DNA of 64,000 nucleotides from Micromonospora olivasterospora (GTDB lineage Bacteria; Actinomycetota; Actinomycetes; Mycobacteriales; Micromonosporaceae): NCBI RefSeq assembly GCF_007830265.1, contig NZ_VLKE01000001.1:3472001-3536000 (forward strand), given 5' to 3'. How positions within the stretch are numbered: position 1 is the first letter of the stretch; every line of letters starts with the position of its first letter. Below the pieces are notes generated by a model. It was not told the origin of the DNA, did no database searches, and saw only the letters and a program-made list of their open reading frames with translations. The position numbers and the translations under genes are program-made. Shown here piece by piece: positions 35,417 through 43,274 of the stretch.

Positions 35417-36106
35417 TCAGCGGCCCCGGCTCGTCACCAGGGTCGGCTTCGGCTCCAGATGCGACAACCCGTGCCAGGCCAGGTTGACCAGGTGCGCGGC
35501 GACCGTCTCCTTGCGCGGCTTGCGCACCTCCAACCACCAGCGCCCCGTCAACGCCACCATGCCCACCAGCGCCTGCGAGTAGAGCTCGGCCAGCTTCGGG
35601 TCGTACCCCCGGGTCTTGAACTCGGCACCGAGGATGTGCTCGACCTGGTGCGCCACGTCGTTCATCACACTGCTGAAGTTGCCCGTCGCCGACATCAACG
35701 GCGACTCCCGGACCAGCACCCGGAACCCGCTGGTCTCCTCCTCGATGTAGCCGAGCAGGGCCATCGCGGCCTGCTCCAGCAGATCGCGGGGATGCCCGGC
35801 GGTCAGCGCCGTGGTGATCCGGTCCAGCAGGGCGCGGACCTCCCGGTCCACCACCACCGCGTAGAGCCCCTCCTTGCCGCCGAAGTGCTCGTAGACCACC
35901 GGCTTCGAGACCTTGGCCCGCGCCGCCACCTCCTCGATCGAGGTCGCGTCGAAGCCGCGCTCGGCGAAGAGCAGCCGACCGATCGAGATCAACTGCTCGC
36001 GTCGCTGCGCCGCCGACATCCGCACCCGCGAGGTGGGCTTGCCCGCAGACGCCGGCACCGCCCGCGGCCGGCCGCCGCTGCCGTCGCCGACCTGAACATC
36101 CGCCAT
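35417..36106 (-). CDS. TetR-family transcriptional regulator
   Basis: A 229-residue TetR regulator. The helix-turn-helix is clear (FDATSIEEVAARAKVSKPVV followed by YEHFGGKEGLYAVV, about residues 50-85); the C-terminal helical ligand domain includes WHGLSHLEPKPTLV. The N-terminal 25 residues are a flexible basic tail. The ATG at 36106 has GAGGTGA upstream. It lies 230 bases downstream of, and parallel to, the fatty acid desaturase gene, whose promoter contains a 27-base palindrome; control of the desaturase by this regulator is the obvious hypothesis. Fatty acyl-CoA is a likely ligand by analogy with DesT/FadR-type TetR proteins. Confidence 0.88.
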   Translation of the reverse strand: MADVQVGDGSGGRPRAVPASAGKPTSRVRMSAAQRREQLISIGRLLFAERGFDATSIEEVAARAKVSKPVVYEHFGGKEGLYAVVVDREVRALLDRITTALTAGHPRDLLEQAAMALLGYIEEETSGFRVLVRESPLMSATGNFSSVMNDVAHQVEHILGAEFKTRGYDPKLAELYSQALVGMVALTGRWWLEVRKPRKETVAAHLVNLAWHGLSHLEPKPTLVTSRGR

Positions 36107-36336
36107 GTGGTCACCTCGCCGGCGCTCGGTGACGCCCTGTCGTGGGATGGAGCCTTCGCTGCTCACGCCGCCGCCCCTCCGGCACGGCGACGCCGACGCG
36201 TCCGGCCGTACCCGCTCGGGGGCCGGCCGTCCGCCAGCCGCCGCTCCGCTCGGTCACCCGGCCATCCTGCCAGGCGCCCGCCGATCCCACCGACCGGTTT
36301 CCCGTCCCGCGCCGCGCCGGGGGGACCAGGCTTCCG

Positions 36337-37335
36337 TCAGGCGACCCGGCCCGTCCCGCCTTCCCGCCGCATGGCGTCCGCCGCCCGGGCCGCCTTCGCC
36401 AGCTTCGCCGCGAGCCGCTCCGGCTTCGGCCAGCGCACCGCCCAGGCCGCGCCGGTCTTCTCCAGCAGCCAGATCACCCGCGCCGAGATGTCGACCTGGC
36501 CGCGCAACACCCCGTGCCGGGCGCTGGTCGGGTCGGCGTGGTGCAGGTTGTGCCAGCTCTCCCCGAAGGACAGGATCGCCAGCGGCCAGAAGTTGGACGC
36601 CCGGTCGCCCTGCCGCATCGCGAACGGGCGCTCGCCGTACACGTGACACACCGAGTTGATCGACCAGGTCACGTGGTGCAGCAGCGCGATGCGCACCAGG
36701 CCGCCCCAGAACAGGGCGGTCAGCGCCCCCTGCCAGGACCAGGTGAGCAGCCCGCCCATCAGCGCCGGGCCGAGCACCGAGACGACCACCAGCAGGGGGA
36801 AGAACCGGTCCACCCGGCGGGTCGCCGGATCGGCGAGCAGGTCCGGGGCGAACCGCTCCCGGTTGGACAGTTCGCGACCGAACAGCCAGCCGACATGCGC
36901 GTGGAACAGTCCCTTCGCGAGCCCCGCGACGCTCTCGCCGAACCGCCACGGCGAGTGCGGATCACCTTCGAGGTCGGAGAACGCGTGGTGTCGCCGGTGG
37001 TCGGCCACCCACTGGATGATCTCGCCCTGCACGGCGAACGAGCCCGCCACCGCGAGCGCCACCCGCAGCCAGGGGCGGGCCTTGAACGAGCCGTGGGTGA
37101 AGTAGCGGTGGTAGCCGATGGTGATGCCGAGCCCGGACAGCACGTACCAGAACGCCGCCACGGCCAGGTCCGTCCAGCTCAACCAGCCGCCCCAGGCGAC
37201 CGGTACGGCGGCCACCAGCGCCAGGAAGGGGACGACCACGAACGCCCAGAGGGCGAACAGGATGCCGGGCGACTGCCCGCCCTGGGTGAGGGGCTTGGGA
37301 CCGGAGGGGTGGGGATCGAGCAGGGCGGTCGACAT
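36337..37335 (-). CDS. Membrane acyl-CoA / acyl-lipid delta-9 desaturase
   Basis: A 332-residue di-iron desaturase that should introduce a cis double bond into membrane fatty acids. The three histidine boxes are present: HRYFTH (about residue 80), HRRHH (about 117) and HNLHH (about 264), with hydrophobic segments between them. The sequence GYHRYFTHGSFKA and EIIQWVADHRRHH is typical of the stearoyl-CoA desaturase class. The ATG at 37335 follows GCGAGGTGCC. Electron transfer partners (rubredoxin or ferredoxin type) are not adjacent. Palindromes at 37377-37403 and 37406-37428 lie in its promoter. Confidence 0.92.
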   Translation of the reverse strand: MSTALLDPHPSGPKPLTQGGQSPGILFALWAFVVVPFLALVAAVPVAWGGWLSWTDLAVAAFWYVLSGLGITIGYHRYFTHGSFKARPWLRVALAVAGSFAVQGEIIQWVADHRRHHAFSDLEGDPHSPWRFGESVAGLAKGLFHAHVGWLFGRELSNRERFAPDLLADPATRRVDRFFPLLVVVSVLGPALMGGLLTWSWQGALTALFWGGLVRIALLHHVTWSINSVCHVYGERPFAMRQGDRASNFWPLAILSFGESWHNLHHADPTSARHGVLRGQVDISARVIWLLEKTGAAWAVRWPKPERLAAKLAKAARAADAMRREGGTGRVA

Positions 37336-37376
37336 GGCACCTCGCAACGAAACGGCTTGGTCAACGAAGCTACGCC

Positions 37377-37403
37377 TACGTCACCGTAACTTACGGTCTC
37401 GTA
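37377..37403. promoter_or_regulatory. Palindromic operator upstream of the desaturase
   Basis: The core ACCGTAA-C-TTACGGT is a perfect palindrome centred on 37390, flanked symmetrically by TACG on one side and CGTA on the other. It begins 41 bases upstream of the desaturase ATG. The size and symmetry suit a TetR dimer pair, and a tetR gene is the next gene downstream of the desaturase. Confidence 0.7.
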
Positions 37404-37405
37404 GA

Positions 37406-37428
37406 ACGCACGGGACAGTCCCGTGCGT
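37406..37428. terminator. Ten-base perfect hairpin in the desaturase upstream region
   Basis: ACGCACGGGA, CAG, TCCCGTGCGT forms a perfect 10-base stem with a three-base loop. It lies between the operator and a small plus-strand gene. It may be a second operator, a hairpin in a divergent transcript, or a barrier between transcription units. Confidence 0.45.
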
Positions 37429-37469
37429 GAATCCCGTTACCGTCGTACGGCCGTCCCAACCTCCTGCTC

Positions 37470-37694
37470 GTGGACGACTTTCAGGCGGCCGAGGTCCGTC
37501 GACTGCGCACGGTCGAGCAGCTCTCCGTCCGCGAGATCCGGGCGCGCACCGGCCTCGGGCGCAACCGGGTGCAGGAGCTGAAGCGGTACCGGGTGGCCAC
37601 GGGTCGGCTCAACACGGGCGACGGCTATCACGGCTGTCCGACGGTCGAGGTGCCGAGGTCGCGGGGATCTACTGGAAGATCGAAGGGATCATGA
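37470..37694 (+). CDS. Small HTH-like hypothetical protein, possibly truncated
   Basis: A 74-residue frame from a GTG. Residues 1-40 look like a helix-turn-helix (VRRLRTVEQLSVREIRARTG and LGRNRVQELKRYR), as in resolvase-type or HNH-associated DNA-binding domains; the remainder (STGRSKGS ending) has no pattern. It is probably the 5' part of a larger decayed gene. No clear ribosome site is seen. It lies between the desaturase promoter and tRNA-Gln. Confidence 0.35.
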   Translation: MDDFQAAEVRRLRTVEQLSVREIRARTGLGRNRVQELKRYRVATGRLNTGDGYHGCPTVEVPRSRGSTGRSKGS

Positions 37695-37777
37695 GCGGAA
37701 TGAACGATGGCGCCCGGGGCTCAGGGCGCTATGGTGTAGGGGTCCGGCCAGCCGTTTGGTTTGTCCGTTCTAGACCG

Positions 37778-37848
37778 TCCCGGGTCGTCTAATGGCAGGA
37801 CGTCAGGTTTTGGTCCTGATTGTAGGGGTTCGAGTCCTCTCCCGGGAG
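37778..37848 (+). tRNA. tRNA-Gln (anticodon TTG)
   Basis: The cloverleaf is clear. The acceptor stem TCCCGGG pairs with CCCGGGA, the anticodon stem CAGG/CCTG encloses loop TTTTGGT with anticodon TTG, and the T arm is AGGGG-TTCGAGT-CCTCT. Discriminator G follows and CCA is not encoded. It reads CAA codons. It lies just upstream of glmU, and no integration remnant is seen at its 3' end. Confidence 0.93.
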
Positions 37849-37877
37849 CTTTCGCTGAACGCCTGACCGCGCGTGGT

Positions 37878-37883
37878 TAGCAT
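37878..37883 (+). promoter_or_regulatory. Probable -10 hexamer for glmU
   Basis: TAGCAT lies 39 bases before the glmU GTG at 37922 and downstream of tRNA-Gln. A GGGAG ribosome site sits eight bases before that GTG. Confidence 0.4.
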
Positions 37884-37921
37884 GACCGCGAGACTGTCGC
37901 CTTCCCGACGGGAGCCACGTC

Positions 37922-39385
37922 GTGCCCCAGCCCCACCTCCGTACCGTCGTCGTGCTCGCCGCCGGGGAGGGCAAGCGGATGAAGTCGGCGCTGCCCAAGG
38001 TGCTGCATCCGCTGCTCGGCCGGACACTCCTCGGCCACGTGCTCGCCGCCGCCGCGCCGCTCGCCGCCGACCGGACGGTGGTCGTGGTCGGGCACGGCGC
38101 CGAGCAGGTCCGGGCGCACCTGGCCGAGATCGCCCCGGCCGCCACCCCGGTGCTCCAGGCCGAGCAGTTGGGCACCGGCCACGCGGTCCGGATCGCGCTG
38201 GACGCCGTGCCGGAGGCCGCCGGGACGGTGGTCGTGCTCAACGGCGACGTGCCGCTGCTCCGCGCCGAGACGGTCGCCGCGCTGGTGGCGGCACACGAGG
38301 ACGCGGGGGCCGCGGCCACCGTGCTGGCCGCCGAGGTGCCCGACCCGACCGGGCTGGGCCGGATCGTCCGGGACGCCGCGGGCCGGCTGGAGCAGATCGT
38401 GGAGGAGCGCGACGCCACCCCGGAGCAGCGCGCGCTGCGGGAGATCAACGCGGGGATCTACGCGTTCGACGCGGCGCGGCTGCGGGACGCGCTGGGCAAG
38501 CTCTCCACCGACAACGACCAGGGCGAGGAGTACCTGACCGACGTCTTCGGGCTGCTCGGCTCCGCGGGGGAACCGGTGGCGGTGCACGTGGCCGCCGATC
38601 ACGCCGAGACGCTCGGCTGCAACGACCGGGTGGAGTTGGCGGCGCTGCGCCGGCTGCTGCGCGACCGGGTCAACCAGGCGTGGATGCGCACCGGGGTCAG
38701 CATCCTGGACCCGGAGACGACCTGGATCGACGTGACGGTGGCGGTGGACCGGGACGCGGTGATCGACCAGAACACCCAGTTGCGTGGCGGCACGGTGGTC
38801 GGGGCGGAGGCGGTCGTCGGCCCGGACGTGACGTTGATCGACACGGTGGTCGGCCCCGGGGCGACCGTGCTGCGCAGCCACGCGGTCGGCGCCGAGGTCG
38901 GTCCGGGGGCGAGCGTCGGGCCGTACGCGTACCTGCGGCCGGCGGCGAAGCTGGCCGAGAAGGCCAAGGTGGGCACGTTCGTGGAGGTGAAGAACTCCGA
39001 GGTCGGCGTGGGGGCGAAGGTGCCGCACCTGTCGTACGTCGGGGACGCGACGATCGGGGCGAAGGCCAACATCGGCGCGGCGACGATCTTCGTGAACTAC
39101 GACGGGGTGAACAAACACCGCACGACGGTGGGGGAGGCGGCGTTCGTCGGCTGCGACACGACCCTGATCGCGCCGGTCGAGGTGGGGCCGGGCGCGTACG
39201 TCGCGGCGGGCAGCGCGATCACCCAGGACGTGCCGGCGGGGGCGCTCGGGGTGACCCGCGCGCCGCAGCGGAGCATCGACGGCTGGGTGGCTCGGAAGCG
39301 GGGTGGCACGGCGTCGGCGGAGGCGGCCGAGCGGGTCCGCCGAGCTGCGGCGGAAGTGGCGGAGGATGCGTCGGCGGACGGGTGA
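37922..39385 (+). CDS. glmU: Bifunctional GlmU
   Basis: A 487-residue bifunctional enzyme making UDP-GlcNAc. The N-terminal pyrophosphorylase carries LAAGEGKRMKSALPKVLH (about residues 12-29) and NGDVPLLR. The C-terminal acetyltransferase is a left-handed beta-helix, seen as repeating hexapeptides (VGPDVTLIDTVVGPGATVL, AKVGTFVEVKNSEVGVGAKV, HLSYVGDATIGAKANIGA). The tail after about residue 455 is Ala/Glu-rich and may be disordered. Upstream are tRNA-Gln and a TAGCAT promoter; downstream is prs, as in other actinobacteria. Confidence 0.96.
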   Translation: MPQPHLRTVVVLAAGEGKRMKSALPKVLHPLLGRTLLGHVLAAAAPLAADRTVVVVGHGAEQVRAHLAEIAPAATPVLQAEQLGTGHAVRIALDAVPEAAGTVVVLNGDVPLLRAETVAALVAAHEDAGAAATVLAAEVPDPTGLGRIVRDAAGRLEQIVEERDATPEQRALREINAGIYAFDAARLRDALGKLSTDNDQGEEYLTDVFGLLGSAGEPVAVHVAADHAETLGCNDRVELAALRRLLRDRVNQAWMRTGVSILDPETTWIDVTVAVDRDAVIDQNTQLRGGTVVGAEAVVGPDVTLIDTVVGPGATVLRSHAVGAEVGPGASVGPYAYLRPAAKLAEKAKVGTFVEVKNSEVGVGAKVPHLSYVGDATIGAKANIGAATIFVNYDGVNKHRTTVGEAAFVGCDTTLIAPVEVGPGAYVAAGSAITQDVPAGALGVTRAPQRSIDGWVARKRGGTASAEAAERVRRAAAEVAEDASADG

Positions 39386-39522
39386 GCCGCAAGGGACAGT
39401 GAGCCAATGCACGGGGGTGCCGAGGCGGTGGGACGGTCCTCGGGCAGGGGAGATACTGCAACCGAATAGTCCCGGCCCACACCGCAGCCGGGTATCACCG
39501 ACCAACGGGAGCAGACGAGCCC

Positions 39523-40503
39523 ATGGGCAGCATCGTCGCCGAAAACCGCAAGAGCCTGATGCTCTTCTCCGGGCGTGGCTTTCCGGAGTTGGCCAGGGAG
39601 ATCGGTGAGGTGCTCGGCGTCGCGCCGACGCCCACCGACGCGTACGACTTCGCCAACGGCGAGATCTTCGTACGGTACAACGACTCGGTACGCGGCTCGG
39701 ACGCCTTCGTGGTGCAGTCGGTCACGCACGGGGTCAACACCTGGGTCATGGAGACCCTGATCATGATCGACGCGCTGAAGCGCGGGTCGGCGAAGCGGAT
39801 CACGGTCGTCCTGCCGTTCTACCCGTACTCCAGGCAGGACAAGAAGCACCGGGGCCGGGAGCCGATCTCGGCACGGCTGGTGGCGGACCTGCTGAAGACG
39901 GCGGGCGCGAACCGCATCCTCACGGTGGACCTGCACACCGCGCAGATCCAGGGCTTCTTCGACGGCCCGGTGGACCACCTGTTCGCGATGGACGTGCTGG
40001 CCGAGTACGTGCAGCGCCGGTTCGCCGGCCGGCCGATGACGGTGGTGGCGCCGGACTCGGGCCGGGTGCGGGTGGCGGAGCGGTGGACGGACCGGCTGGG
40101 CGGCTGTCCGCTGGCGTTCATCCACAAGACCCGGGACCCGCTCAAGCCGAACCAGGTGGTGGCGAACCGGGTGGTCGGCGAGGTCGAGGGCCGGGTGTGC
40201 CTGATCGTGGACGACATGATCGACACCGGTGGGACGATCACGAAGGCCGCGGACATCCTCAAGGAGGCCGGGGCGGCGGAGATCGTGGTGGCGGCGACCC
40301 ACGCGCTGCTGTCGGACCCGGCGACCGAGCGGTTGAAGAACAGCCCGATCAGCGAGGTCGTCGTGACGAACACGCTGCCGCTGCCGCCGGAGAAGCAGCT
40401 CGACAAGCTCACGGTGCTGTCGATCGCGCCGCTGCTGGCCCGGGCCATCCGCGAGGTCTTCGACGACGGGTCGGTCACCACCCTCTTCGGCGGCCTGAGC
40501 TGA
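39523..40503 (+). CDS. prs: Ribose-phosphate pyrophosphokinase
   Basis: A 326-residue class I PRPP synthetase. The ATP/ribose-5-phosphate regions are clear (FANGEIFVRYNDSVRG, PYSRQDKKHRGREPIS), and the PRPP-binding loop VDDMIDTGGTITKA (about residues 228-241) is intact. PRPP feeds purine, pyrimidine, histidine and decaprenyl-phosphoryl-arabinose synthesis. The ATG at 39523 has GGGAGCAGACGAGC upstream. A strong hairpin 10 bases after the stop probably terminates the glmU-prs unit. Confidence 0.97.
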   Translation: MGSIVAENRKSLMLFSGRGFPELAREIGEVLGVAPTPTDAYDFANGEIFVRYNDSVRGSDAFVVQSVTHGVNTWVMETLIMIDALKRGSAKRITVVLPFYPYSRQDKKHRGREPISARLVADLLKTAGANRILTVDLHTAQIQGFFDGPVDHLFAMDVLAEYVQRRFAGRPMTVVAPDSGRVRVAERWTDRLGGCPLAFIHKTRDPLKPNQVVANRVVGEVEGRVCLIVDDMIDTGGTITKAADILKEAGAAEIVVAATHALLSDPATERLKNSPISEVVVTNTLPLPPEKQLDKLTVLSIAPLLARAIREVFDDGSVTTLFGGLS

Positions 40504-40512
40504 CGTCGGCCG

Positions 40513-40540
40513 GCGCCCGCACCCCCGGCGGTGCGGGCGC
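40513..40540. terminator. Terminator hairpin after prs
   Basis: GCGCCCGCACC and GGTGCGGGCGC form an 11-base perfect stem around CCCGGC, ten bases past the prs stop. No U-tract follows. Confidence 0.75.
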
Positions 40541-40645
40541 TCGTCGGCGGGCCGGCGGCGGGCGTGGTGGACCGGCGGGCGCGCCGGTTTCGGCCCCTGG
40601 TGACGGGGAGGCGGGGACTGCCGTCAGGGGCGTTACGCCCTCGGG

Positions 40646-40651
40646 TAGACT
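40646..40651 (+). promoter_or_regulatory. Probable -10 hexamer for rplY
   Basis: TAGACT lies 175 bases upstream of the rplY GTG. No convincing -35 hexamer was identified. If used, it gives rplY a long untranslated leader. Confidence 0.35.
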
Positions 40652-40825
40652 GGTCCGGTTGCCACGGCGAGGGTGCCCTGCGGGCCGCTGAAAAGCGCCG
40701 CACGGAGGCGCCGTCATCGACGCGGTGCTCCGGGCAGTCGTTCATGACGCATGAGCCCCCAGCGAGCCCCTCGCCCAGCACCGCCAGTCGACAAGCCGCC
40801 GCGCGAAAGCATCAGGAGTTTCCCC

Positions 40826-41521
40826 GTGTCCGAGGTAAAGATCAGCGCCGAGCCCCGTACCGAGTTCGGCAAGGGTGGTGCCCGTCGTACCCGCCGGGCC
40901 GGCAAGGTGCCCGCCGTGCTGTACGGCCACGGCGAGAAGCCCAAGCACATCGCGCTGCCCGCGCGTGAGTTCGCCGCCGCGATCCGTAAGGGTGGGGCCA
41001 ACCAGCTCTTCGCGATCGAGGTCAGCGACGGCACGCAGGTGCTGGCGCTGCCGAAGGCGATCCAGCGGGACCCGATCAAGGACACCTTCGAGCACATCGA
41101 CCTGCTGCTCGTCCGCCGTGGCGAGAAGGTCACCGTCGAGGTTCCGGTCGAGCTGACCGGCGAGGCCGCCAAGGACACGCTGATCGTGCACGACCACGCC
41201 ACGCTGACGGTGACCGCCGAGGCGACGAAGGTGCCGGACCACCTGGAGGCCTCGATCGACGGCGCGGAGGCGGGCGTCCAGGTCACCGCCGCGGACGTCA
41301 CGCTGCCGGCCGGCGTCGAGCTGGCCGCCGACCCGGAGCTGCCGGTCGCCACGGTGACCGCCGCCCCGACGGCCGAGCAGCTCGAGGCCACCCTCCCCGA
41401 GGTCGAGGCGGCGGCCGAGGAGGCCGAGGCCGAGGTCGGCGAGGAGACCACCGCGGAGGGTGCCGAGGCCGCCGCGGCCGAGGGCGAGGAGACCCGGGCC
41501 GAGGCGCAGACCCAGGCCTGA
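40826..41521 (+). CDS. rplY: Ribosomal protein bL25, CTC form
   Basis: A 231-residue bL25 of the long CTC/TL5 type. The N-terminal 5S rRNA-binding domain starts KISAEPRTEFGKGGARRTRR, and the C-terminal beta-domain runs to about residue 190. An acidic, Glu/Ala-rich tail (about 40 residues, EAAAEEAEAEVGEETTAEGA and on) follows, common in actinobacteria. The GTG at 40826 has AGGAG seven bases upstream. The gene precedes pth as in many actinobacteria and is followed by a strong hairpin. Confidence 0.95.
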   Translation: MSEVKISAEPRTEFGKGGARRTRRAGKVPAVLYGHGEKPKHIALPAREFAAAIRKGGANQLFAIEVSDGTQVLALPKAIQRDPIKDTFEHIDLLLVRRGEKVTVEVPVELTGEAAKDTLIVHDHATLTVTAEATKVPDHLEASIDGAEAGVQVTAADVTLPAGVELAADPELPVATVTAAPTAEQLEATLPEVEAAAEEAEAEVGEETTAEGAEAAAAEGEETRAEAQTQA

Positions 41522-41538
41522 TCGGTCCGCGATCTGTG

Positions 41539-41574
41539 CGACAGGCGCTCCCGGTGTGCCGGGGGCGCCTGTCG
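41539..41574. terminator. Terminator hairpin after rplY
   Basis: CGACAGGCGCTCCCGG pairs with CCGGGGGCGCCTGTCG over 16 bases with one G-U, around a TGTG loop. The same CCGG-TGTG(C)-CCGG tip occurs in the hairpin at 18301-18333. Confidence 0.8.
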
Positions 41575-41665
41575 GCGTATCGGGACGGCCGCCAGCAGCC
41601 GCAGCTCGGCGCGGGCGAGAACGGCCGCCGGGCGGTGCGGGCGGTGAGAGCGGAAGGGACGTGGC

Positions 41666-42256
41666 GTGACGGACGAGGCGGGGCCGTGGCTGGTGGTCGG
41701 CCTGGGCAACCCCGGTCGGGAGTACGCGGGCAACCGGCACAACGTCGGGTTCATGGTGGCGGACCTGCTGGCGGCCCGGCTGGGCGCGCGGTTCGGCCGG
41801 CACAAGCGGGCCGTGGCGGAGGTCGCCGAGGGACGGCTGGGGTTCGGCGGGCCGAAGCTGGTGCTGGTGAGGCCGCTGACGTACATGAACCTGTCGGGGG
41901 GCCCGGTGGCGGGGCTGGCGCAGTTCCACAAGGTGCCGCCGGCGCGGGTGATCGCGGTCCACGACGAGTTGGACATCGGCTACGGCGTGCTGCGGGTGAA
42001 GTGCGGCGGCGGCGAGGGCGGGCACAACGGCCTGCGGTCGATGTCGAAGTCGCTCGGGACGAAGGAGTACGTCCGGGTGCGGTTCGGCATCGGCCGGCCG
42101 CCGGGGCGGCAGGACCCGGCGGACTACGTGCTGTCGGACTTCTCGGCGGCCGAGCGCAAGGAGTTGGAGTTTCTCGTCGACCGGGCGGCGGACGTGGTGG
42201 AGTCGGTGGTCACCCGGGGCGTGGAGCCGACGCAGAACCTGTACCACGGGGCCTGA
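41666..42256 (+). CDS. pth: Peptidyl-tRNA hydrolase
   Basis: A 196-residue Pth that recycles peptidyl-tRNAs by cleaving the ester bond. The signature [20 protein letters not shown] contains the catalytic His (in RHNVGF), and [12 protein letters not shown] and HDELDIGYG carry the conserved Asn and Asp. The GTG at 41666 is 144 bases past rplY, behind the terminator, so it may have a separate promoter. A GGAAGGG ribosome site precedes the start. Confidence 0.96.
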   Translation: MTDEAGPWLVVGLGNPGREYAGNRHNVGFMVADLLAARLGARFGRHKRAVAEVAEGRLGFGGPKLVLVRPLTYMNLSGGPVAGLAQFHKVPPARVIAVHDELDIGYGVLRVKCGGGEGGHNGLRSMSKSLGTKEYVRVRFGIGRPPGRQDPADYVLSDFSAAERKELEFLVDRAADVVESVVTRGVEPTQNLYHGA

Positions 42257-42293
42257 CCAGGGCGGCGCGTACCGGGCCGGGTCGCGCGGCGGG

Positions 42294-42299
42294 TAGTCT
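42294..42299 (+). promoter_or_regulatory. -10 hexamer for cysQ
   Basis: TAGTCT lies 60 bases upstream of the cysQ GTG at 42360, which has GGGAGCGAG just before it. The hexamer lies in the gap after pth and suggests an independent promoter for the sulfate-assimilation genes. Confidence 0.45.
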
Positions 42300-42359
42300 G
42301 CGCCTTTTCGGCGTTTCGCGACCGACGACGGTGCGGTCGCGGCGAGGCGACGGGAGCGA

Positions 42360-43196
42360 GTGGTGGGCAGTCCTCCGATGATCGACGGCGCGTTCGCCCG
42401 GTGGCTGGCGGCCCGGGCCGGGCAGGCGCTGGTCGGCCTGCGTACGGAGATGGGGTTCGCGGACCCGGGGGCGCTGCGGTCGGCGGGCGACAAGGTGTCG
42501 CACGACCTGATCCGGACGGAGCTGGCGAAGTGGCGCCCGGGCGACGCGGTGCTCTCCGAGGAGGACGAGGGGTCCCGGCTGGCGTGGGCGGCGGAGGTGA
42601 ACGCCGGGACGGTGTCGCGGCTGACCGCGGACCGGGTGTGGATCGTCGACCCGCTGGACGGCACGCGGGAGTTCGCCGAGGAGGGGCGGTCGGACTGGGC
42701 GGTGCACGTGGCGCTCTGGGCGCGTAACGCGCCCGCGCCGCACGGCCTGGTGGCGGGCGCGGTGGCGCTGCCGGCGCAGCACCGGGTGCTGGCCACGGAC
42801 TACCCGCCGGCGTACCCGCCGATGACCCTGGAGTCGGCGACCTCGGGTGCCGGACGGGTCATCCGACTGGCGGTGAGTCGTAGCCGTCCGCCCGTTTTTC
42901 TGACCGATCTGGCGGAGGATGTCGGCGCGCATCTCGTTCCGATGGGCTCTGCGGGGGCGAAGATCGCCGCGGTGGTGACCGGCGACGTCGACGCGTACAT
43001 CCACGCCGGCGGCCAGTACGAGTGGGACTCGGCCGCTCCGGTCGCTGTGGCGACAGCCACCGGCCTGCACGCTTCCCGGATCGACGGATCTGCGCTGAAA
43101 TACAACGAGGCGGATCCCCGGCTGCCCGATCTGCTGGTGTGCCGCAAGGATCTCGCCAGTCGGTTGCTTGCAGCGCTGCAGCGGCATTCCGGGTAG
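42360..43196 (+). CDS. cysQ: 3'(2'),5'-bisphosphate nucleotidase, CysQ type
   Basis: A 278-residue inositol-monophosphatase-fold enzyme. Metal ligands are seen in SEEDEG (about residue 62), DPLDGTREF (about 98-106) and EWDSAAPVAV (about 221-230). CysQ removes 3'-phosphate from PAP/PAPS, protecting the pathway from PAP build-up; it lies 78 bases before cysD, which makes this role likely rather than inositol phosphatase. The start is a GTG with GGGAG upstream. The second half has more AT-rich codons than the first (for instance 42880-43190), an uncommon local change in base composition. Confidence 0.88.
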   Translation: MVGSPPMIDGAFARWLAARAGQALVGLRTEMGFADPGALRSAGDKVSHDLIRTELAKWRPGDAVLSEEDEGSRLAWAAEVNAGTVSRLTADRVWIVDPLDGTREFAEEGRSDWAVHVALWARNAPAPHGLVAGAVALPAQHRVLATDYPPAYPPMTLESATSGAGRVIRLAVSRSRPPVFLTDLAEDVGAHLVPMGSAGAKIAAVVTGDVDAYIHAGGQYEWDSAAPVAVATATGLHASRIDGSALKYNEADPRLPDLLVCRKDLASRLLAALQRHSG

Positions 43197-43274
43197 CCTG
43201 AGCGTTCTTCTTCACGTGTCCGACCGGAAAGGTCTGGAATCCATGAGCGGATCCGAGCGAATCGAGCCCGTATC

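Larger units (their letters stand above)
40504..40825. other. 322-base spacer: prs terminator and rplY promoter/leader
   Basis: No gene is supported. The first 40 bases hold a terminator hairpin. A TAGACT -10-like hexamer at 40646-40651 suggests that the rplY transcript carries a leader of about 170 bases. The leader contains GAGGGTGCCC, GAAAAGCGCC and CAGGAG near the start; no recognised riboswitch was seen. Confidence 0.55.
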
